A stretch of DNA of 64,000 bases from Dipylidium caninum (GCA_017562135.1 QEYB01001208.1:1116001-1180000); one strand, 5' to 3'; positions 22,801-35,526 are shown, counted from the first letter of the stretch. Numbers and translations are program-made. The notes: generated by a model from the letters alone, not told the origin.

Positions 22801-25800
22801 CTAAAATGTGAGATAATCCCATCGGTGGAACTTGTGGAGTGCATTCCCCCTTCGCAAGGCCCCATACAAAACTCCTGAGGTATTTAATCTTCCCACAAGT
22901 AGGGGTTGGTTATCATTTCTTATCTAGCCTACACAGAGGTTACGCGTCTGGAAAGTGAGAGTCAGAACATAACGGTTTGGCAGTGATCTAATTTGTGCTT
23001 TACTTCAAGTCTTTTTGACTACTTCCTAACAACTTAATCCTTCAAATTGCAGACTTTACATCCTTACACTCTTCACTCGTTGAAACAACCTAAAAAAAGT
23101 CATTAGCCGGACCAACTTACGGACTCTCGTGTATTAGATGGTTGGTAAGATACTTCATCGAAGTCGGCTACGAATGGTATGGCAGGTGGGAATAACGCTC
23201 CAATGAGGAGGCTGAAAATAAACTGTCAAAATGCCCTTTCATAATAAGGATGCATTTTTTCTGCTCTACCAAAAAACGCGACGCCTACCCTCACGGTGGA
23301 GCCTTTGACGCGAGTGTGTGGGACCATGTGCGGTCCAAGTACTCCTGACACGCACGATGATGCATGAATTCTCTGCAGTTGCCTTCGGAGGCAATCATCA
23401 TGCAGGAAAGCAGGCCAAAACTCCTCCTCTCCATCACCAGCAGGTGCATCGTCTTCTCTCGGTCTATGGCGTAACAATTGTCCAAAATTGAAATGGCCAA
23501 CTGTTCAAATTCCCTAAAATAAAAGAGAACCGTTTGCCAACGCGTATAATCTGATGCCTTCTGCTGTTCATAACGTAGACCTACGTTTTGTATGTGTGTA
23601 TCTGTAATAGTGGCTCCCACAACTATATTTTTATTACCACTACGGCAAAAATCACGGAGGTTAAGGTAAAACCTGGCGTTAGGTAGGCTCGTAAGCTAGC
23701 CACTGTGACTTCCTGATACTTATATGACAACTTGAATCAAAACGTGAACACGCGAGCAAAATAATCCCTCTCCAATGAATAATGAAACCCAACATAATAG
23801 TTTGATCACGTGTGATTTGGAAAAGGTGTGATTTCGAGGTGATAGTTAGTGACATGGACTTACCGAGCATGACATCTGCGACTCGTATGATCAGAAGGAC
23901 AAGGAGTTTTTTTGGAAATTCGGCGCAAGAAGGTGGCGGCAAAAAGAGCCCCCGCGGATATATCAGTCAGCATTGTTAGCAGCAGTTGGGCCGTCTCGAA
24001 ACGGCGTGTTATGAGGGCCCACAGGTAGAGGTATTGTATGCAATTGTCCTGCCTCGAATGCGCAAACGAATACTTACTTGCGGGAGACATTTCATCTATC
24101 AGAAAAGCGGCCTCGTTAGAAAGTGTTTAAGAAAAGAATATCTACGTTTTAATGACACTTCGTTAACTGCACCAGAAGTTGGTCTTGAAGAGATTAAATT
24201 CGGGTTTACCTCAAGCTACTTAGCGCCGACACTCTTAATGTCTCCAGTCTATGCGAGTGAGAATTTTGCGAGGTAGGAAACTTAAAGTACTTTTGGTTAA
24301 AAGTAACAACAAATCTACCTGCGAATTTTATTCACAATACCCTTTTCCATACCCTACTAAAAGGAATCAAGATTGGTGGGGAGAACAAGTTTAACTTTCA
24401 ACGCAGACGCAGTCTCTGAGACGATTACGTCGAGTGCCACTTTACTGACAAGAGGTATTGCTGGAACAGCCAAAAGTCGCCTAACACCATCAACTTTCTG
24501 TGTGACGACTTATGGAGAAGCGGTGTGTCTAACCAATGGTGCCGTTGGTTCCGCTCTGTGTCAATCGCCGCGTTGGTCCGGGTGGTTTCGGTTTCGCGAT
24601 GTTATAAGTCAGAAGATTGTGACCCATGAACTTTTGGAGAGTCTTCTTGATCCTGTCAATAGTAATCTGTGCTGGTAACTGAAATGGCAAGACGAAAGTG
24701 AATTAGTCCTTTCACCTGTGGAATAATCATTGTGAATGTCAGTCACATCCTCCATAATAACTGGGTTGTATTAGATTGCACAATTTGGTTTCTACTGCGT
24801 GGATTTTCAGGCATTCGTGGTGCTTTTCACTGAATCTTGGTACATTTAATAATCATGTGAATTAAGCAAACGTCTAACCTTCTTATGATAATGAAATAAA
24901 AACTCCCGCAAGTTGGCACCTTCAAGGGTCTAAAAAGTGAAAAATCATATAGATTGAAACAATCTCCATGGCAGATAGATGTGTTGCAGTAGTAGTGCCG
25001 GAAACTCATCCTCCAATGGAATCAGACCCCAGCCAAATGGCTGCTGTTTCGTCTCCAATAGGTACACGGAATGGAACGCAACTACAAAACCCTGAGATTC
25101 TCATTTTACCAGCCTGTTAAAACTCTCAGACCCTCTTATGCAACTCTAAAACCTTAATGCATGCGTGGAGGTATTAAAGTAAGACGAGAGGAAGCCTGTA
25201 TTAGCAACGCAAACTTAGGGATCCATGAGATTATTGTGGAAACTTACGTTGGCTCTGACTTCAGAGGAGTATATCTCCTCCACTGCCTTCTTAGTAGCAA
25301 ACTCATGAAGCTCGAAACCGATATCAATGAACATTTGAAGGAAATAGACGTCATTCTTCCAAAGACAATCCTTTACGAATGGCATCATTTGATTTGGCTA
25401 AATAAAAGCCAGTGTGGGAGTCAGAACAAAAATTGACTGCACCTTTGAGGGATTTGTTGTCTTGACCTACGAAATAGTACTGTTTTCCAACTGTTCTATG
25501 CAATTTAGTACACAAGCTGACATGCTCAAGGGTTGGCATTCAAATGAGGAAAATAATACTATCCACGAATAAGTTCTGACGGTCACAGCAAAGCAAACTC
25601 ACTGTCCATTTGACACCACTCAAAATTTTCTCTAGCACAAAGTCCGGCCGATCCAAATCTAAAGCTATCTTAAGCCGCGGTTTCCAAGTGAACTGATTGT
25701 CCTGACCCTGGAAGAGAGCTGGGAAGGAAGGTGGTTTGAGGCGATAGGACCACTTTATGAAATGTACCTTAAGCGGGTTAATGCATGTAACACGCAGGCA

Positions 25801-28800
25801 TGTCATTGCCCTTTTATGCCTCCCCTATGGTTCCTGCCGAAAATAATGATGCACCGCGTGTTGGCGCTGCGAATGAGTGGCCCGGCGTTCAAGGCTTTAT
25901 AAAAATCACACCTGGAGCGAGGAGTGCTGACACCACTTTCCCATCCAAGGTGCCTTTCGAGTCGTTATCGCAGGAAAAGAACTCAAACAGTTGGGTGTAG
26001 GAGAGGATTTTCAAGATCAACTCGAACGACTCCGGTTGAATATCTTCTTCTGTCCAGTAGCGAGACATTATTCCCATTATTCTACAAAAAGTAGCCGTTA
26101 TCTCTATCCCCTAATTATTCGCTTTATGGCATTTATTTTTCATCATTTAAAATATTTCCTCGCAAGCAAAATAACTATACGACGGCTTTAGAAGTATCTT
26201 AGGAAAACAAATTAATTATAGTCGCTATTTGAAGAGATAAAGTTAGGGGAATATTTGGAAGACTCCGTTGTACTAACCTCACATTAAGCTCATTCTCACC
26301 CAGATCTATTTCATTCTGTGCATCTTCGCTGTACATGGTGGTATTTCCAAGGAAGTACTCCCTTTCCGCGATGCACTGGTTCAGAATAGAGGCGAGACCG
26401 CCACTGTCCTGAATAAAAAATTCCCATACTCAAAAAACTACTCGACTCGAAAGCAGAGGTCCTACAACTCCGTCACTATGGTAACTTAATGTTGCTTAGC
26501 CACTATGATCTGTTCGAGACGTGAACAGAAAATCAGTCGTGTTTAAGAGTGACAGAAGGGAATGTTACGAGCAGTGTTGGGGGGTGAGTACTCTGCAGGG
26601 CAGCACAGCACAGCACAGCACAGCACAGCACAGCACAGCACAGCACAGCACAGCACAGCACAGCACAGCACAGCACAGCACAGCACAGCACAGCACAGCA
26701 CAGCACAGCACAGCACAGCACAGCACAGCACAGCACAGCACAGCACAGCACAGCACAGCACAGCACAGCACAGCACAGCACAGCACAGCACAGAACACAA
26801 AAGGAAAGAATAGTAAATTACCGTTACGATAACAAATGGTATATTGTTGCTGAGAGCCTGATAGACGCCCAGAGCATCTTCCGGCCTCCCCGAAACAAGC
26901 AGTCCACAAATTGGGATATTGTCTGAGTAAGAGAAAGTGGAAGAAATCGAAAGACTCCTTCGATTAGTTACAATTTTTTCACTACAAATTTGAGCAAAAA
27001 TTGTCTATGGAGATTAGGAAGCTGAAGCAAGGTTTGAAGTCTAGCGCTAATAAGCAAAAGGGGGAAACTTTGTGACTGTTCAAATAAGACCAAACAGGCA
27101 GCTTTGTGTACTTTTTCAGACTCTGCAATGGTAATCGACGGTGGTTTGTTTGCCCCGAGATGTGGCAACCATTTGTCATCTACGCCTCATGCATTAGTGC
27201 AATGAACATCCCGCCGGACCTGTCCTGCCACCGGCACAGTTATTGTCGGGACATGCCAAATTCAGTCGCCAACCAGTAAGCGGAGGAGAGGTTAACATCG
27301 CTTACGCGCTAGTTCCTTGTTGTCCTCCTTCACAGAAGTATGTGAGATCCAAGTTTCAAAACGCGTACGAAAGTCCTGGATGCAGTAAACGTCATTTCTG
27401 GCACCGGAGTCGACAAAGAGGTAGCGAGTGTGAAAAGGCGCTATTTGAGTGAAAAGCGACGAAGATGGATCGCGATTTGGGAACATTGTCTGAAATCTTC
27501 CCTGCAACGGTAGAACACATCGGCCAATGAGTCTAACTTTCTAACTCTGCGTAGCCTGGTAAAGAAGTTGGGACGCCAATTAATGATGTACTTCATATTC
27601 TTCTCCACTTGGTTGAATATCCACTGACTCGTAACGTTCTCGGTTTAAGACATATAAGCAGGGCTTAGAGCCGTTTCAATTGGAAGTAAGGGGTGATGCT
27701 CACATTCTCATAATTGGTGAAAACTTGAGCATTTTTATCGTCCCGTTGCCCGTTCCACTTCCTCACCTCCACTTCGCCTGAGCTGTATTTACCACTGGAG
27801 AAAGATACTGTTGTTTATGGGAGTTGCTGTCTACTTAAGTCATAATTACATCTTCTGCTTAATCTTAAAAATGACATTCGTTTGTCTTGGTTAATACGTC
27901 TTAAGCAAAAAAAATTTAAGAGAAGGTAGAGAAACAGTTTAAAGAAGGAGCAGGTAACTTTGGGTATAGGTAATCTATGCAGTAGAATTGGCCATTTGCG
28001 AATGGTCGTGTCCTGAACCGGATTTTAATTTAAATTTCCATTTATAGCAGCTACGGGGACGGGACGCTGGCCGGAATGGAGGCAGAGGGAAGTTTACCAG
28101 AAATTGAGGCGAACGGAGGTCAGCCTGGAAGGACAGGCGTCGCCAGGGCGCGATGGCAATAGCTTGCAACTTGGCCAATCCATAGGCTTCGGTGTAGCCA
28201 CGCATTCCATGGGAAATTATCTCAGCCACACTGTCGTAGACTCCGTCCGTCAGCACCCATGTCACTAAAACCAAGTCACGTCTGTGGCTAATGACAAAGT
28301 GGACGAAACTGCCCCAAGCGTTGGAATAACTTGAGCAAATAATATGCAATTGGTTGAATTTGTAGCACAAAATAACCACATTACGAAACAGTTAGTGATT
28401 TACCTGTTTCTAATAGGGGTGCGAGACAGGCAGAGCTTAGCTGAGCTATTGATGGAGCAAGCATTCCTTAAAGAATGAAATTCCCAACTTACAAGTTTTC
28501 TGGAAGACACTGAAAATTGTGTTGTAGAACCGCTTTTGGAAGGACTTCAACTGAGGTACTGATCCGTAAAGAGTCAATGCCAAGTCAGGCCTCTTCAATT
28601 TCCATATGTCAAAAAAGAGCTTCGAGAGACGATCGACGGGGGTGTCGTCGGCGATGCGCACAAACTGAAGTGGACGGAGGTGTATGAAATTCACTTTTCT
28701 GAGTTTGTTACAATTCGTAAAGTAATAAAAAAGGCTAACGCCAATAGTCCTCAAGTCTGAAATAAGTTGGGCCAACATCTCTGAATAACGCGTTCTATTG

Positions 28801-31800
28801 TTATGCCTTCCGACATATGCGTCTCAAGGTGTTTACAGCGGAGGAGTGGAATAGGGCCTTCGCCGCTCCCTCTGTTTTCGTACCCGCATACGCTTTCGCA
28901 AAGTCTCACGGTGTCTTCGTTGCTGAAGCTTACCTCAGCCATCACGTTGGAGCAAGGCGTCTCAAACTGTCCAAATGTGTTGGTTGGTTGTTTAACAAAC
29001 ACTTCACTTCTGCTTGCGATGAGTTCATTGAAAACTTCGTTTCCACTGAACTTTTCGTGCTCATTTGTGTCGTCACAACATTCACAAAACGTCCGACGAT
29101 TGTAACTTCAGGAGAAAAAAAAAGTTTTGTTACTGGTGAATTTACAATTCCCACACATGCATTCTAGCAGACTTTGGATGATGTTTCAACAATTTACGCC
29201 CGACTACCCTTTGGTGCTGCAAAAGTGGGTGTTTCCCAGGCCCATAATTCCCTCGCGAGGGAAGCAAATGCTGCACGACAAGACCAAGTTCCCTCCATAC
29301 ATCTAAACAATGGCTGTTTGGCTGCTATTGTTGTATACAATCCATAAGGACTAATTACTCTCAACCACATGACCCTCGTGTGTGTTGGAAGAGTGTGGGA
29401 TTAATGAAGAGGTACTGCTCTGTCGTGTGTCTGGTCAATGCTATGAATCGCAACAGTAAACTACCAAAGGAGGAACAATCTTAATGAACATGGTACACAG
29501 TGGCCAAGGCTGTTCAAGGGAGAGGGTTCGTTGCGGAAGATAAAAGATTGTTTACTTACCAAAACATGGGCCTCACCCGTGTACACAAGTACGTCTCGAA
29601 GTACAGAGGCACTGCACAATGTGCGCCACGTGAAATCATCCCCTGGGACAAAATACATCGCTTAAGCGTCATGCGAAGTCGTCAAAACAGGAAATGAGAG
29701 AAACAAGGGTACATTGATCAGCTTATGCACCTCAGAATTTGACGTGATAGTGAGACGATCTAATAGAACAATAAAGACTGATTTAAAGGCTTCTTTAGCT
29801 CTAAAACCGCCACCCTTTTGTGAGCGGATATTACTGCTGAAGCTGAACAATCTATTATCAAGTTGTCCATGACTATTTGTTCAATTGTAAGGCAAAATTG
29901 TCATTAATGCTTCTTAGAGGACATACAGTTCCCTCATTCTTGCCTTAATTTATTAGAGAAGCCAGCGAGCGTCTACTTACTTCTATCAGATGGCTTCTCC
30001 TACCGACCACCAAGAAACAATATCGTCTCTCAAAGAATAACTCCACCAATGAGAGCCTACCCGGTTTTCTTCGTCATCTTCATCTGATTCGACATCTTCA
30101 GTTATACGGGAGATATTTTCCGAGTGAATTATTTCCATAATAAACTCTTTGATTGTTTGGTATTGGTAGTGTTGGCAGAAGGCCAGAGGCACTTTGTCGT
30201 CCTGTAAGTTATTACGAATAAGTATAATCAGTACTTGTTTTTCGATAGCGGAGTAGGAAAAGTAATTTGGAGTTTGGGCAGTGTCAAACCCCATGTTTTA
30301 GGATATGCGTTATTACGGGGTACAGTGAATGTTACCGAAGCGGCGCAACCGTTCGTAGTCTTAACAAGGAGAACGTCTCTCATCCTCTTTTATAGATTAA
30401 AGTAGCACTTTTATTAATTCTTTCAACCACCACCTCCTCGGGGAATACATTCAGCGGGTGCCGGCGTTTGGAAAAATTTGGTACAGTCAATGTACTGAAA
30501 GACTCACAAAATCAGGCATATTCAGAAGGGATATGTCCTTCGAAAGCAGCATAGTGACAGTTTGCACGTTAGTTTGTGTGGCATAGTGAAGAGGTATACG
30601 GCCTAGCTGGAAAGAAAAAGTAAAACATTTCACACAAAACTAGCAGATCGGCGATCGTAGGTTGTTCATTCGTCCCCCATTACTTCTGGTGAACAGAAGG
30701 AGCTGTGTGTATGGGCTTGGGGACCATTTTTAAAACGGAAATTAGGGTGCCTATAAAATGGAAAAAGCTACAAAGACTAACTAAAGATTAACTAATGGCT
30801 TGCATCTGGCACTACAAATCCTGGAGCATAATTTTTGGCATTCGATGAAAAAATATCTCTTACTTGTCTTAGTCAAATCAGAAGTAGTTTATGTGTGGCT
30901 CACATGAGGAAATTTGGCTTTACCATTATCTGGTACTCTAATTCATCTATTCGTGGGATTAAACTATCGCTAATTGCATTTTGAAATGGATAGATGACGT
31001 AGTGTGGATGTTCGTTTACAGTGAAGTGTTGTTTCAGGAAAAGTGCTTTTGAGCATCATCCTAGTGTTAAAACAATAGCCTGTTTATGTGATAAGTGGTG
31101 TCAGAAAATTTGGATTCCGAATAAATCTTACCCTATCCTGCGTAAGGTAGGGAAGTCCTGCAACAAGTAATTTCCGAAGGCCAATGTAGTCTCCCATGGC
31201 TGCACAAATATGCACGGGGGTTACGCTCTCCTATTTGTAATTAAGTAGATCGTCAGTTGCAATACAAGAATTGTGAAATAAGTGGATCGCATAAGCTCAA
31301 GTAGATGGTGCTTGTTATAGAACAAAAGTGGACGTGGGAGCTGGGGTAGTGTCGCGACAAATATAATCTTAAGAGAAATCACTCACATCAGTCATTGAGA
31401 TGACCACTTTGCGTTCTAGAAGTAAGTCGATGATGGAGTGGGCAGAGAGGATGCATGCTATGTGCAGAAGGTCGATGTTACTCAACTCCTTCCAAAACGA
31501 CTTTGCCATGTATTCAACAGACTAAAAGTGCAGTCAGGTGAGATTACTGCATTTCCCCGTATGGGCTATTGAGCCCTAGCTACCATAAGGTTAGAACAAC
31601 CTACTTTCAAGACCTGATATTTCATTAACAATGCCTTCTACTTAGATCCCCTAAAACAGGTTTTGAAAGGTAGCTTACTCCACAATCATTTAGAGGGATA
31701 CTTATTGAAATGTAAGGTTTCGCACAAACAAATATGTAAAATGAAAATAGGAACCTTACAGGGAGGTCGGTCAAAGCAACATTCATGGTTATAGTTTCAA

Positions 31801-32068
31801 TTCTTTTAAATTTAAATGTCGCGAATTGCTTTGCATCGTCCCTTCGAATAGTTTCAACGAGGCGCAGTACTTCACTATCTCTCAAGTCACTGCGGAACCT
31901 AAAGAAGGCCCCTTCGGCAGTGTCCAAATTCTCAACATCGCCGTCCTCGTCAAATATCTTGCCTAGCAATGGCAGACCCATAGAATTGTTGGGAATTTTT
32001 TTGTATTCGTCGTGTTGCCATTGGCGCTTCCTTTTTGCGCTCCAAACGCCCAACGTAGAGCCTGACAT
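18060..32068 (-). CDS. Ankyrin-TRPM-NUDT9H channel, gene B (paralogue of A, with frame breaks)
   Basis: Second TRPM2-like channel, reading right to left. Exons placed: 32068-31760, 31521-31387, 31230-31132, 30606-30508, 30201-30061, 29642-29560, 29105-28934, 28664-28493, 28264-28098, 27501-27306, 26922-26828, 26408-26278, 26081-25912, 25718-25603, 25397-25248, 24678-24534, 24095-23864, 23513-23295, 23211-23121, (about 22813-22720), 22398-22260, 21919-21662, 21354-21153, 20935-20800, 20236-20042, 19813-19569, 18852-18558, 18482-18336, 18172 to about 18060. Exon lengths equal those of gene A at 135, 99, 99, 83, 172, 172, 167, 196, 170, 116, 150, 145, 258, 202 and 136 bases. The ATG at 32068 opens a 103-codon first exon. 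Two exons (22260-22398 and 18558-18852) are one base too long for their phase, so gene B is either mis-assembled or decaying. Confidence 0.8.
20042..22813 (-). other. Transmembrane and pore region of gene B
   Basis: A pre-S1 segment (RRKLRDFYLAPCVRHAYQL) near 22.72-22.81 kb joins S1 VTYIFLFLVLVVNIG in exon 22398-22260. That exon needs removal of one base near 22307 to continue into S2 (AIVAVTHFIEFI). Exon 21919-21662 holds S3-S4 and ends SIHKYIGPKLQMIKKM. Exon 21354-21153 holds S5 and the pore RSSFFQMFGEYEVE. Exon 20935-20800 holds the outer pore cysteines (DRECTN, PGCTYP) and S6 (TNVLLFNLLIAIF). Exon 20236-20042 starts with the TRP helix TYDNMDPISQQLWTMQRY. The filter is identical to that of gene A. 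Confidence 0.85.
23121..29642 (-). other. TRPM homology region (SLOG-like) of gene B
   Basis: Segments in order: VPLYFETYLCTRVRP (exon 29642-29560), YNRRTFCECCDD, PTNTFGQFETPCSNVMAE, LTLYGSVPQLKSFQKRF, TWVLTDGVYDSVAEI, IAIAPWRRLSF, HTRYLFVDSGARNDVY, NIPICGLLVSGRPEDALGV, DSGGLASILNQ, RLKIALDLDRPDFVLEKIL, YLYLWALITRRFETAQLLL and LAISILDNCY. All fall in the same order as gene A, on exons of the same length. PTNTFGQFETPCSNVMAE is identical in both genes, the best-conserved block seen. Confidence 0.83.
26600..26792. repeat. Pentanucleotide tandem repeat (CAGCA)n in a gene B intron
   Basis: An almost perfect array of about 38 copies of a five-base unit, CAGCA on + and TGCTG on -, with only the flanks degenerate. 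It lies inside the gene B intron between exons 26922-26828 and 26408-26278. On the transcribed (minus) strand it is pyrimidine-rich TGTGC/CTGTG. Because the unit length is not a multiple of three and holds no stop, several long open frames arise across it. They are not genes. Confidence 0.97.
30061..32068 (-). other. Ankyrin-repeat exons of gene B
   Basis: Five phase-0 exons matching those of gene A: a 103-codon leader exon, then DLLHIACILSAHSIIDLLL, PVHICAAMGDYIGLRKLL, RIPLHYATQTNVQTVTMLL, and KVPLAFCQHYQYQTIKEFI. The fifth ends in a strongly acidic stretch (EDVESDEDDEENR) at a phase-0 donor, CGG/GTAGGC. The leader exons of A and B share a weak motif (FYGLTGTEIARSEMVKLIE versus FFRFRSDLRDSEVLRLVE), followed by aligned DD..F..F..K.I positions. 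This shows that the ankyrin part was duplicated together with the channel part. Confidence 0.72.
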
Positions 32069-33147
32069 CCCTTTTTTTGTTTCCTCAATCTTGACTGACT
32101 TTATAAATGGGTCTTAGACATGTGACGTCATGTACTTTCATTCAGGTAGTTAAGTTTATAGCAAACAACGTCATATGCCCTACAAGCTGGTATAGAAGGT
32201 ATTGACAAACTAGCCTGCATCGCAAACTAGACTTTACTTTGTATCACAGATTGAGGCGTTTCGTTGCCTCTCAAAGGAATAGGCTAAGAAGGCCCAAGCT
32301 TACTTGGCGTTCAAATTATACTTATTTTTTTTTTGGTGGGCTGATTGACTTACAGCCATTAGCAGGCAGTGTTACGATTAATAAATTAGGCCAGATTTTT
32401 ATATAAACCTTGTTGTAACACTGTATTCTTTATTCCATTTTGTCACAAAATGAGAGTCGGGTTCATTGCATTTTAGATTCTTAATTACGTGCAATATGGG
32501 TTGGAGCAATTCCAGACCGTCGCGAACGTATCTTATTAAATTCATTTTATTTTATTCGTCTCATAAAATGACTTTTCGAGTCTATACGCCGGATAAAAAG
32601 GGTATCGCGGCAACAAAATTAAAAAGTCATTGCAGTCATTGGGCGCTGATATCAAAATCGACAATTGTTTTCGTAAAAACATTGTAGGCAGCTTTAAATG
32701 AATGGAAAACCGAGCTACCAACCAATTACGTACAGATTAAAATTTCGTGATCCACCCCATATCAAAAAGCCTCAAAATACCTCCGTGAGTACTAAACCAT
32801 AAGGAGGAGAGCGCTAAGTCCTTAAAAATGTTAAGGAACGTTGTTAGAACGTTAGATTTTTGGTCAGTTGAAACATTTCCGACACAGACAGTGCAGTGAA
32901 CAGTGGAAATGTTTATTTGTGGCAAAGTTTAACAGTTTCTCAGGAACCCCTTATTATTAAGCATAATTTAGACGTAGGCGGAATGTTTGCTAAACCTTTG
33001 TTTATATAGACATCTTTATGTCAAAGATTTATCGTGGAGCAAATTTGTTTAAATTAACTGTGTTAAAGGTTATAATTTTGATTTACTTGACCTGCCATTA
33101 GAAGCGCAAACGTTTAGAGACCTTCGTTTTTTCAATGTACAGCTGAG
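32069..33147. promoter_or_regulatory. Divergent intergenic region of TRPM gene B and RSBN1-like gene
   Basis: About 1.08 kb separates the start codons of two genes transcribed away from each other, so it must contain both 5' UTRs and promoters. It is AT-rich, with no clear TATA motif that I could assign. Short frames in it (32466-32687 +, 32737-32925 -) have no support, but part could belong to an upstream exon of the RSBN1-like gene. Confidence 0.4.
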
Positions 33148-35408
33148 ATGTGTTTCCCACACGACGGGATGAACTGTGAGAACGACCAAATGAGCGCGTC
33201 TAAAGCAGTAAATGGCAACAAAAACTATGACTATGTTCAGCACGCTCTGCAAGCTTCGAAAAAACTTACCGTGTTGCCATCTCCTCGTCGCCACCTTTCC
33301 GATTTGCTGTACGTAGAGCACTATGAGAACGGAGGGGGTTATATCTTGCATGCTTACGCACATGAGATTGCGCGCCTTGCCAAAGAAGAGGTGCAGCTTC
33401 TCGCCAAGAAGTTTTTTCGCTCTTTATTTACGGAACGTCGAAAAAAGTGTATTCCTGTTCCTTTTTCTTATTTCTGCATCGGTATTGTACATGGAGCTGC
33501 TAGACACATACCAGAATTAGTTAATTATATCGCTGAGCACCACCCAAATCTTATCGTTTCCACCAGTCCACTGGACACTAAAAACGCTTCTTACACTACT
33601 ACTGCCAAAGAATTTGCTGAAAACGTTTTTCGAACTTACTGCAATGGTCTCTATCGACACGGTCCAATGCATGCCATTAGCCTAGTCGGGGTTAAAGGCG
33701 AGGAGCGTGGAAAATTCTGTAGTGATATTATTGAGATGATTGAGAGGGATCCATTCCTTGGTCTCGTTTTGCCCTGGGGAACCTTGTCGACCCTTAGTTC
33801 TATGGACCCGCAGAAAAGTAATGATGGTCCAATTCTGTGGGTCCGCCCAGGCGAACAAGCGCTTCCTTTGCACTGTGCTCCAAAAAGCCGAAGCCGGTTA
33901 GTTGAATGGAATCTTTAAATTTTTATTCCTCGTTCTGCCTCTATTTTTATCCTGATCTATGTTATTCCGATCGCATCGAGTTGGGATTCTGAAATTTACG
34001 ATTTATGACATGCGTTTTCCTATAGGAGATGTTTTTAAACGAACTTGGTTTTTTTCGTCGCAACAATTATTTTTTATTTCTGTTTTTATTTTACAGGAAA
34101 GCCGCAAGCTTTTCCTTGGGTACTTTTACTTCCTCTCGATTGAGCAATCCGCGTCAAGTGTTAGTGCAAGACCGGACACCGTGTCATGCCGACCACGCTG
34201 ATGATGGCTTACAGCGGCACACTACTGCGGCTATTGGATTACTTAAGGCTATACGGCCTCTAAATTCATCCGTTACAACAAAAAAACAGGGATCGTCCGA
34301 AACTTCGGAAAGTAATAACGGAAATCTCTACACATCAGCTTCCGTTTCTGGCCGTATCATTAAAGACGTAGTCGTTTTTGATCCAAGGCATTATTGGGAT
34401 CTCGTTGAACGCTTAGGTTTGGATATTATGGAGCCACCAGTCAGTCAAGTAATTACTTCAGCTTTCTTCCTACATATATTGTATTTATTTTTATTACTTA
34501 ACTTTTTACATATCATGTCCGAGTCTGAGGAATAATCTCAATCTCAAGGTGATATTTTCACACATTAACATATGCTGTCATTTGCCTATGTGGTGTTTTA
34601 CTTGAACATATTGCAGGTTCAGTTGTCAGAGTAGGCTCATTGGTTTAATTACGTTCTGAGATACCAATTATCTGACTAAAATAATTTTTACTTCATTTTT
34701 GTTGATGCATACTTTTGATTTAAGGAGCACACTTATTACCTTTTACTACTTTTCTGTGTGCTTGTTGAAATCTTTTGTTGGTGTCAGACAATTCTCCTCC
34801 CTATGAGAACGGTGGCCATCATTTCTTTAGCTGAAAAGAGATATCTTGAAGCAATTAAGCCTACCCTAAGTTTCATTTAGTTGAATTTGTACTCATTGAA
34901 ATAAGTGCAATTATGTTTACTGGTGAATTTATCTTCCTTTATATAGTGTGATATTTGAATGTTTGTATTACGGTATTCGCAAGCGAATACATTTGCAAAA
35001 GTCCGGTTTTACTGTCTCCAGTGTGGCAACTTTTGGGCAGACGATGGTGAGCTTAATCTCCTTCGGATGGAGGGATTTCGCTACGCGCGAGTCCCTCTAC
35101 GTGACAACGACATCTACTTCCTACCGCGAGGTGTGGTCCATCAATTTAAGACGGTCTCCGCGGGTACCAGCATTGCTTGGCACACCCGACTCAAAACTTA
35201 TTATCCATCATCGGTTGAGACACCTGGGGGCGCCGGCGATTCTTCCACCAACAACACCGACCAGGCTACTTTTCTGCACGCGTCCCCCTCCATCACCACC
35301 GCCGTTAATGAAACTGCTCTTCGTACCGCAAAAGCACAAGCTCGGGCTCTCAAACGTTCTGCTTCCGGGGCTTCTAGTCCTCATCCCACTCCTGAGAAAA
35401 AGAGGTGA
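33148..35408 (+). CDS. RSBN1/KDM9-type lysine demethylase (3 exons)
   Basis: Exons 33148-33896, 34097-34448 and 35022-35408 join in phase (2, then 0) to give about 495 residues. Family hallmarks are [52 protein letters not shown]-like [51 protein letters not shown] and [17 protein letters not shown]1 and nematode DPY-21 are nuclear JmjC-type Fe(II)/2-oxoglutarate dioxygenases that remove methyl groups from H4K20. The H-A-D of CHADH and the later His of VVHQFKT supply the expected metal triad. The protein is shorter than vertebrate RSBN1 because it lacks the long basic N-terminus. An acceptor-like site just before 33148 means an upstream exon is possible. The C-terminal 60 residues are low-complexity and basic. 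Confidence 0.93.
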
Positions 35409-35526
35409 AGCGAAGCTAAAGGCCAAGTTGCAGTCATCTCTGCTCGTGTGTGTATGTTGATCTATTCTCTATCATGCATGTTATAACATTTGTACGTGAG
35501 TCTATTTCATGCTTCTTTGTTTTGTA

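Noticed and set aside
26521..26909. Long open frames (82-114 codons) in several frames on both strands across the CAGCA array
   Set aside because: They are produced by the stop-free five-base repeat; only 26828-26922 (-) at the edge is a real exon.
28817..29167. 116-codon plus-strand ORF
   Set aside because: It is the antisense shadow of the gene B exon 29105-28934 and flanking intron.
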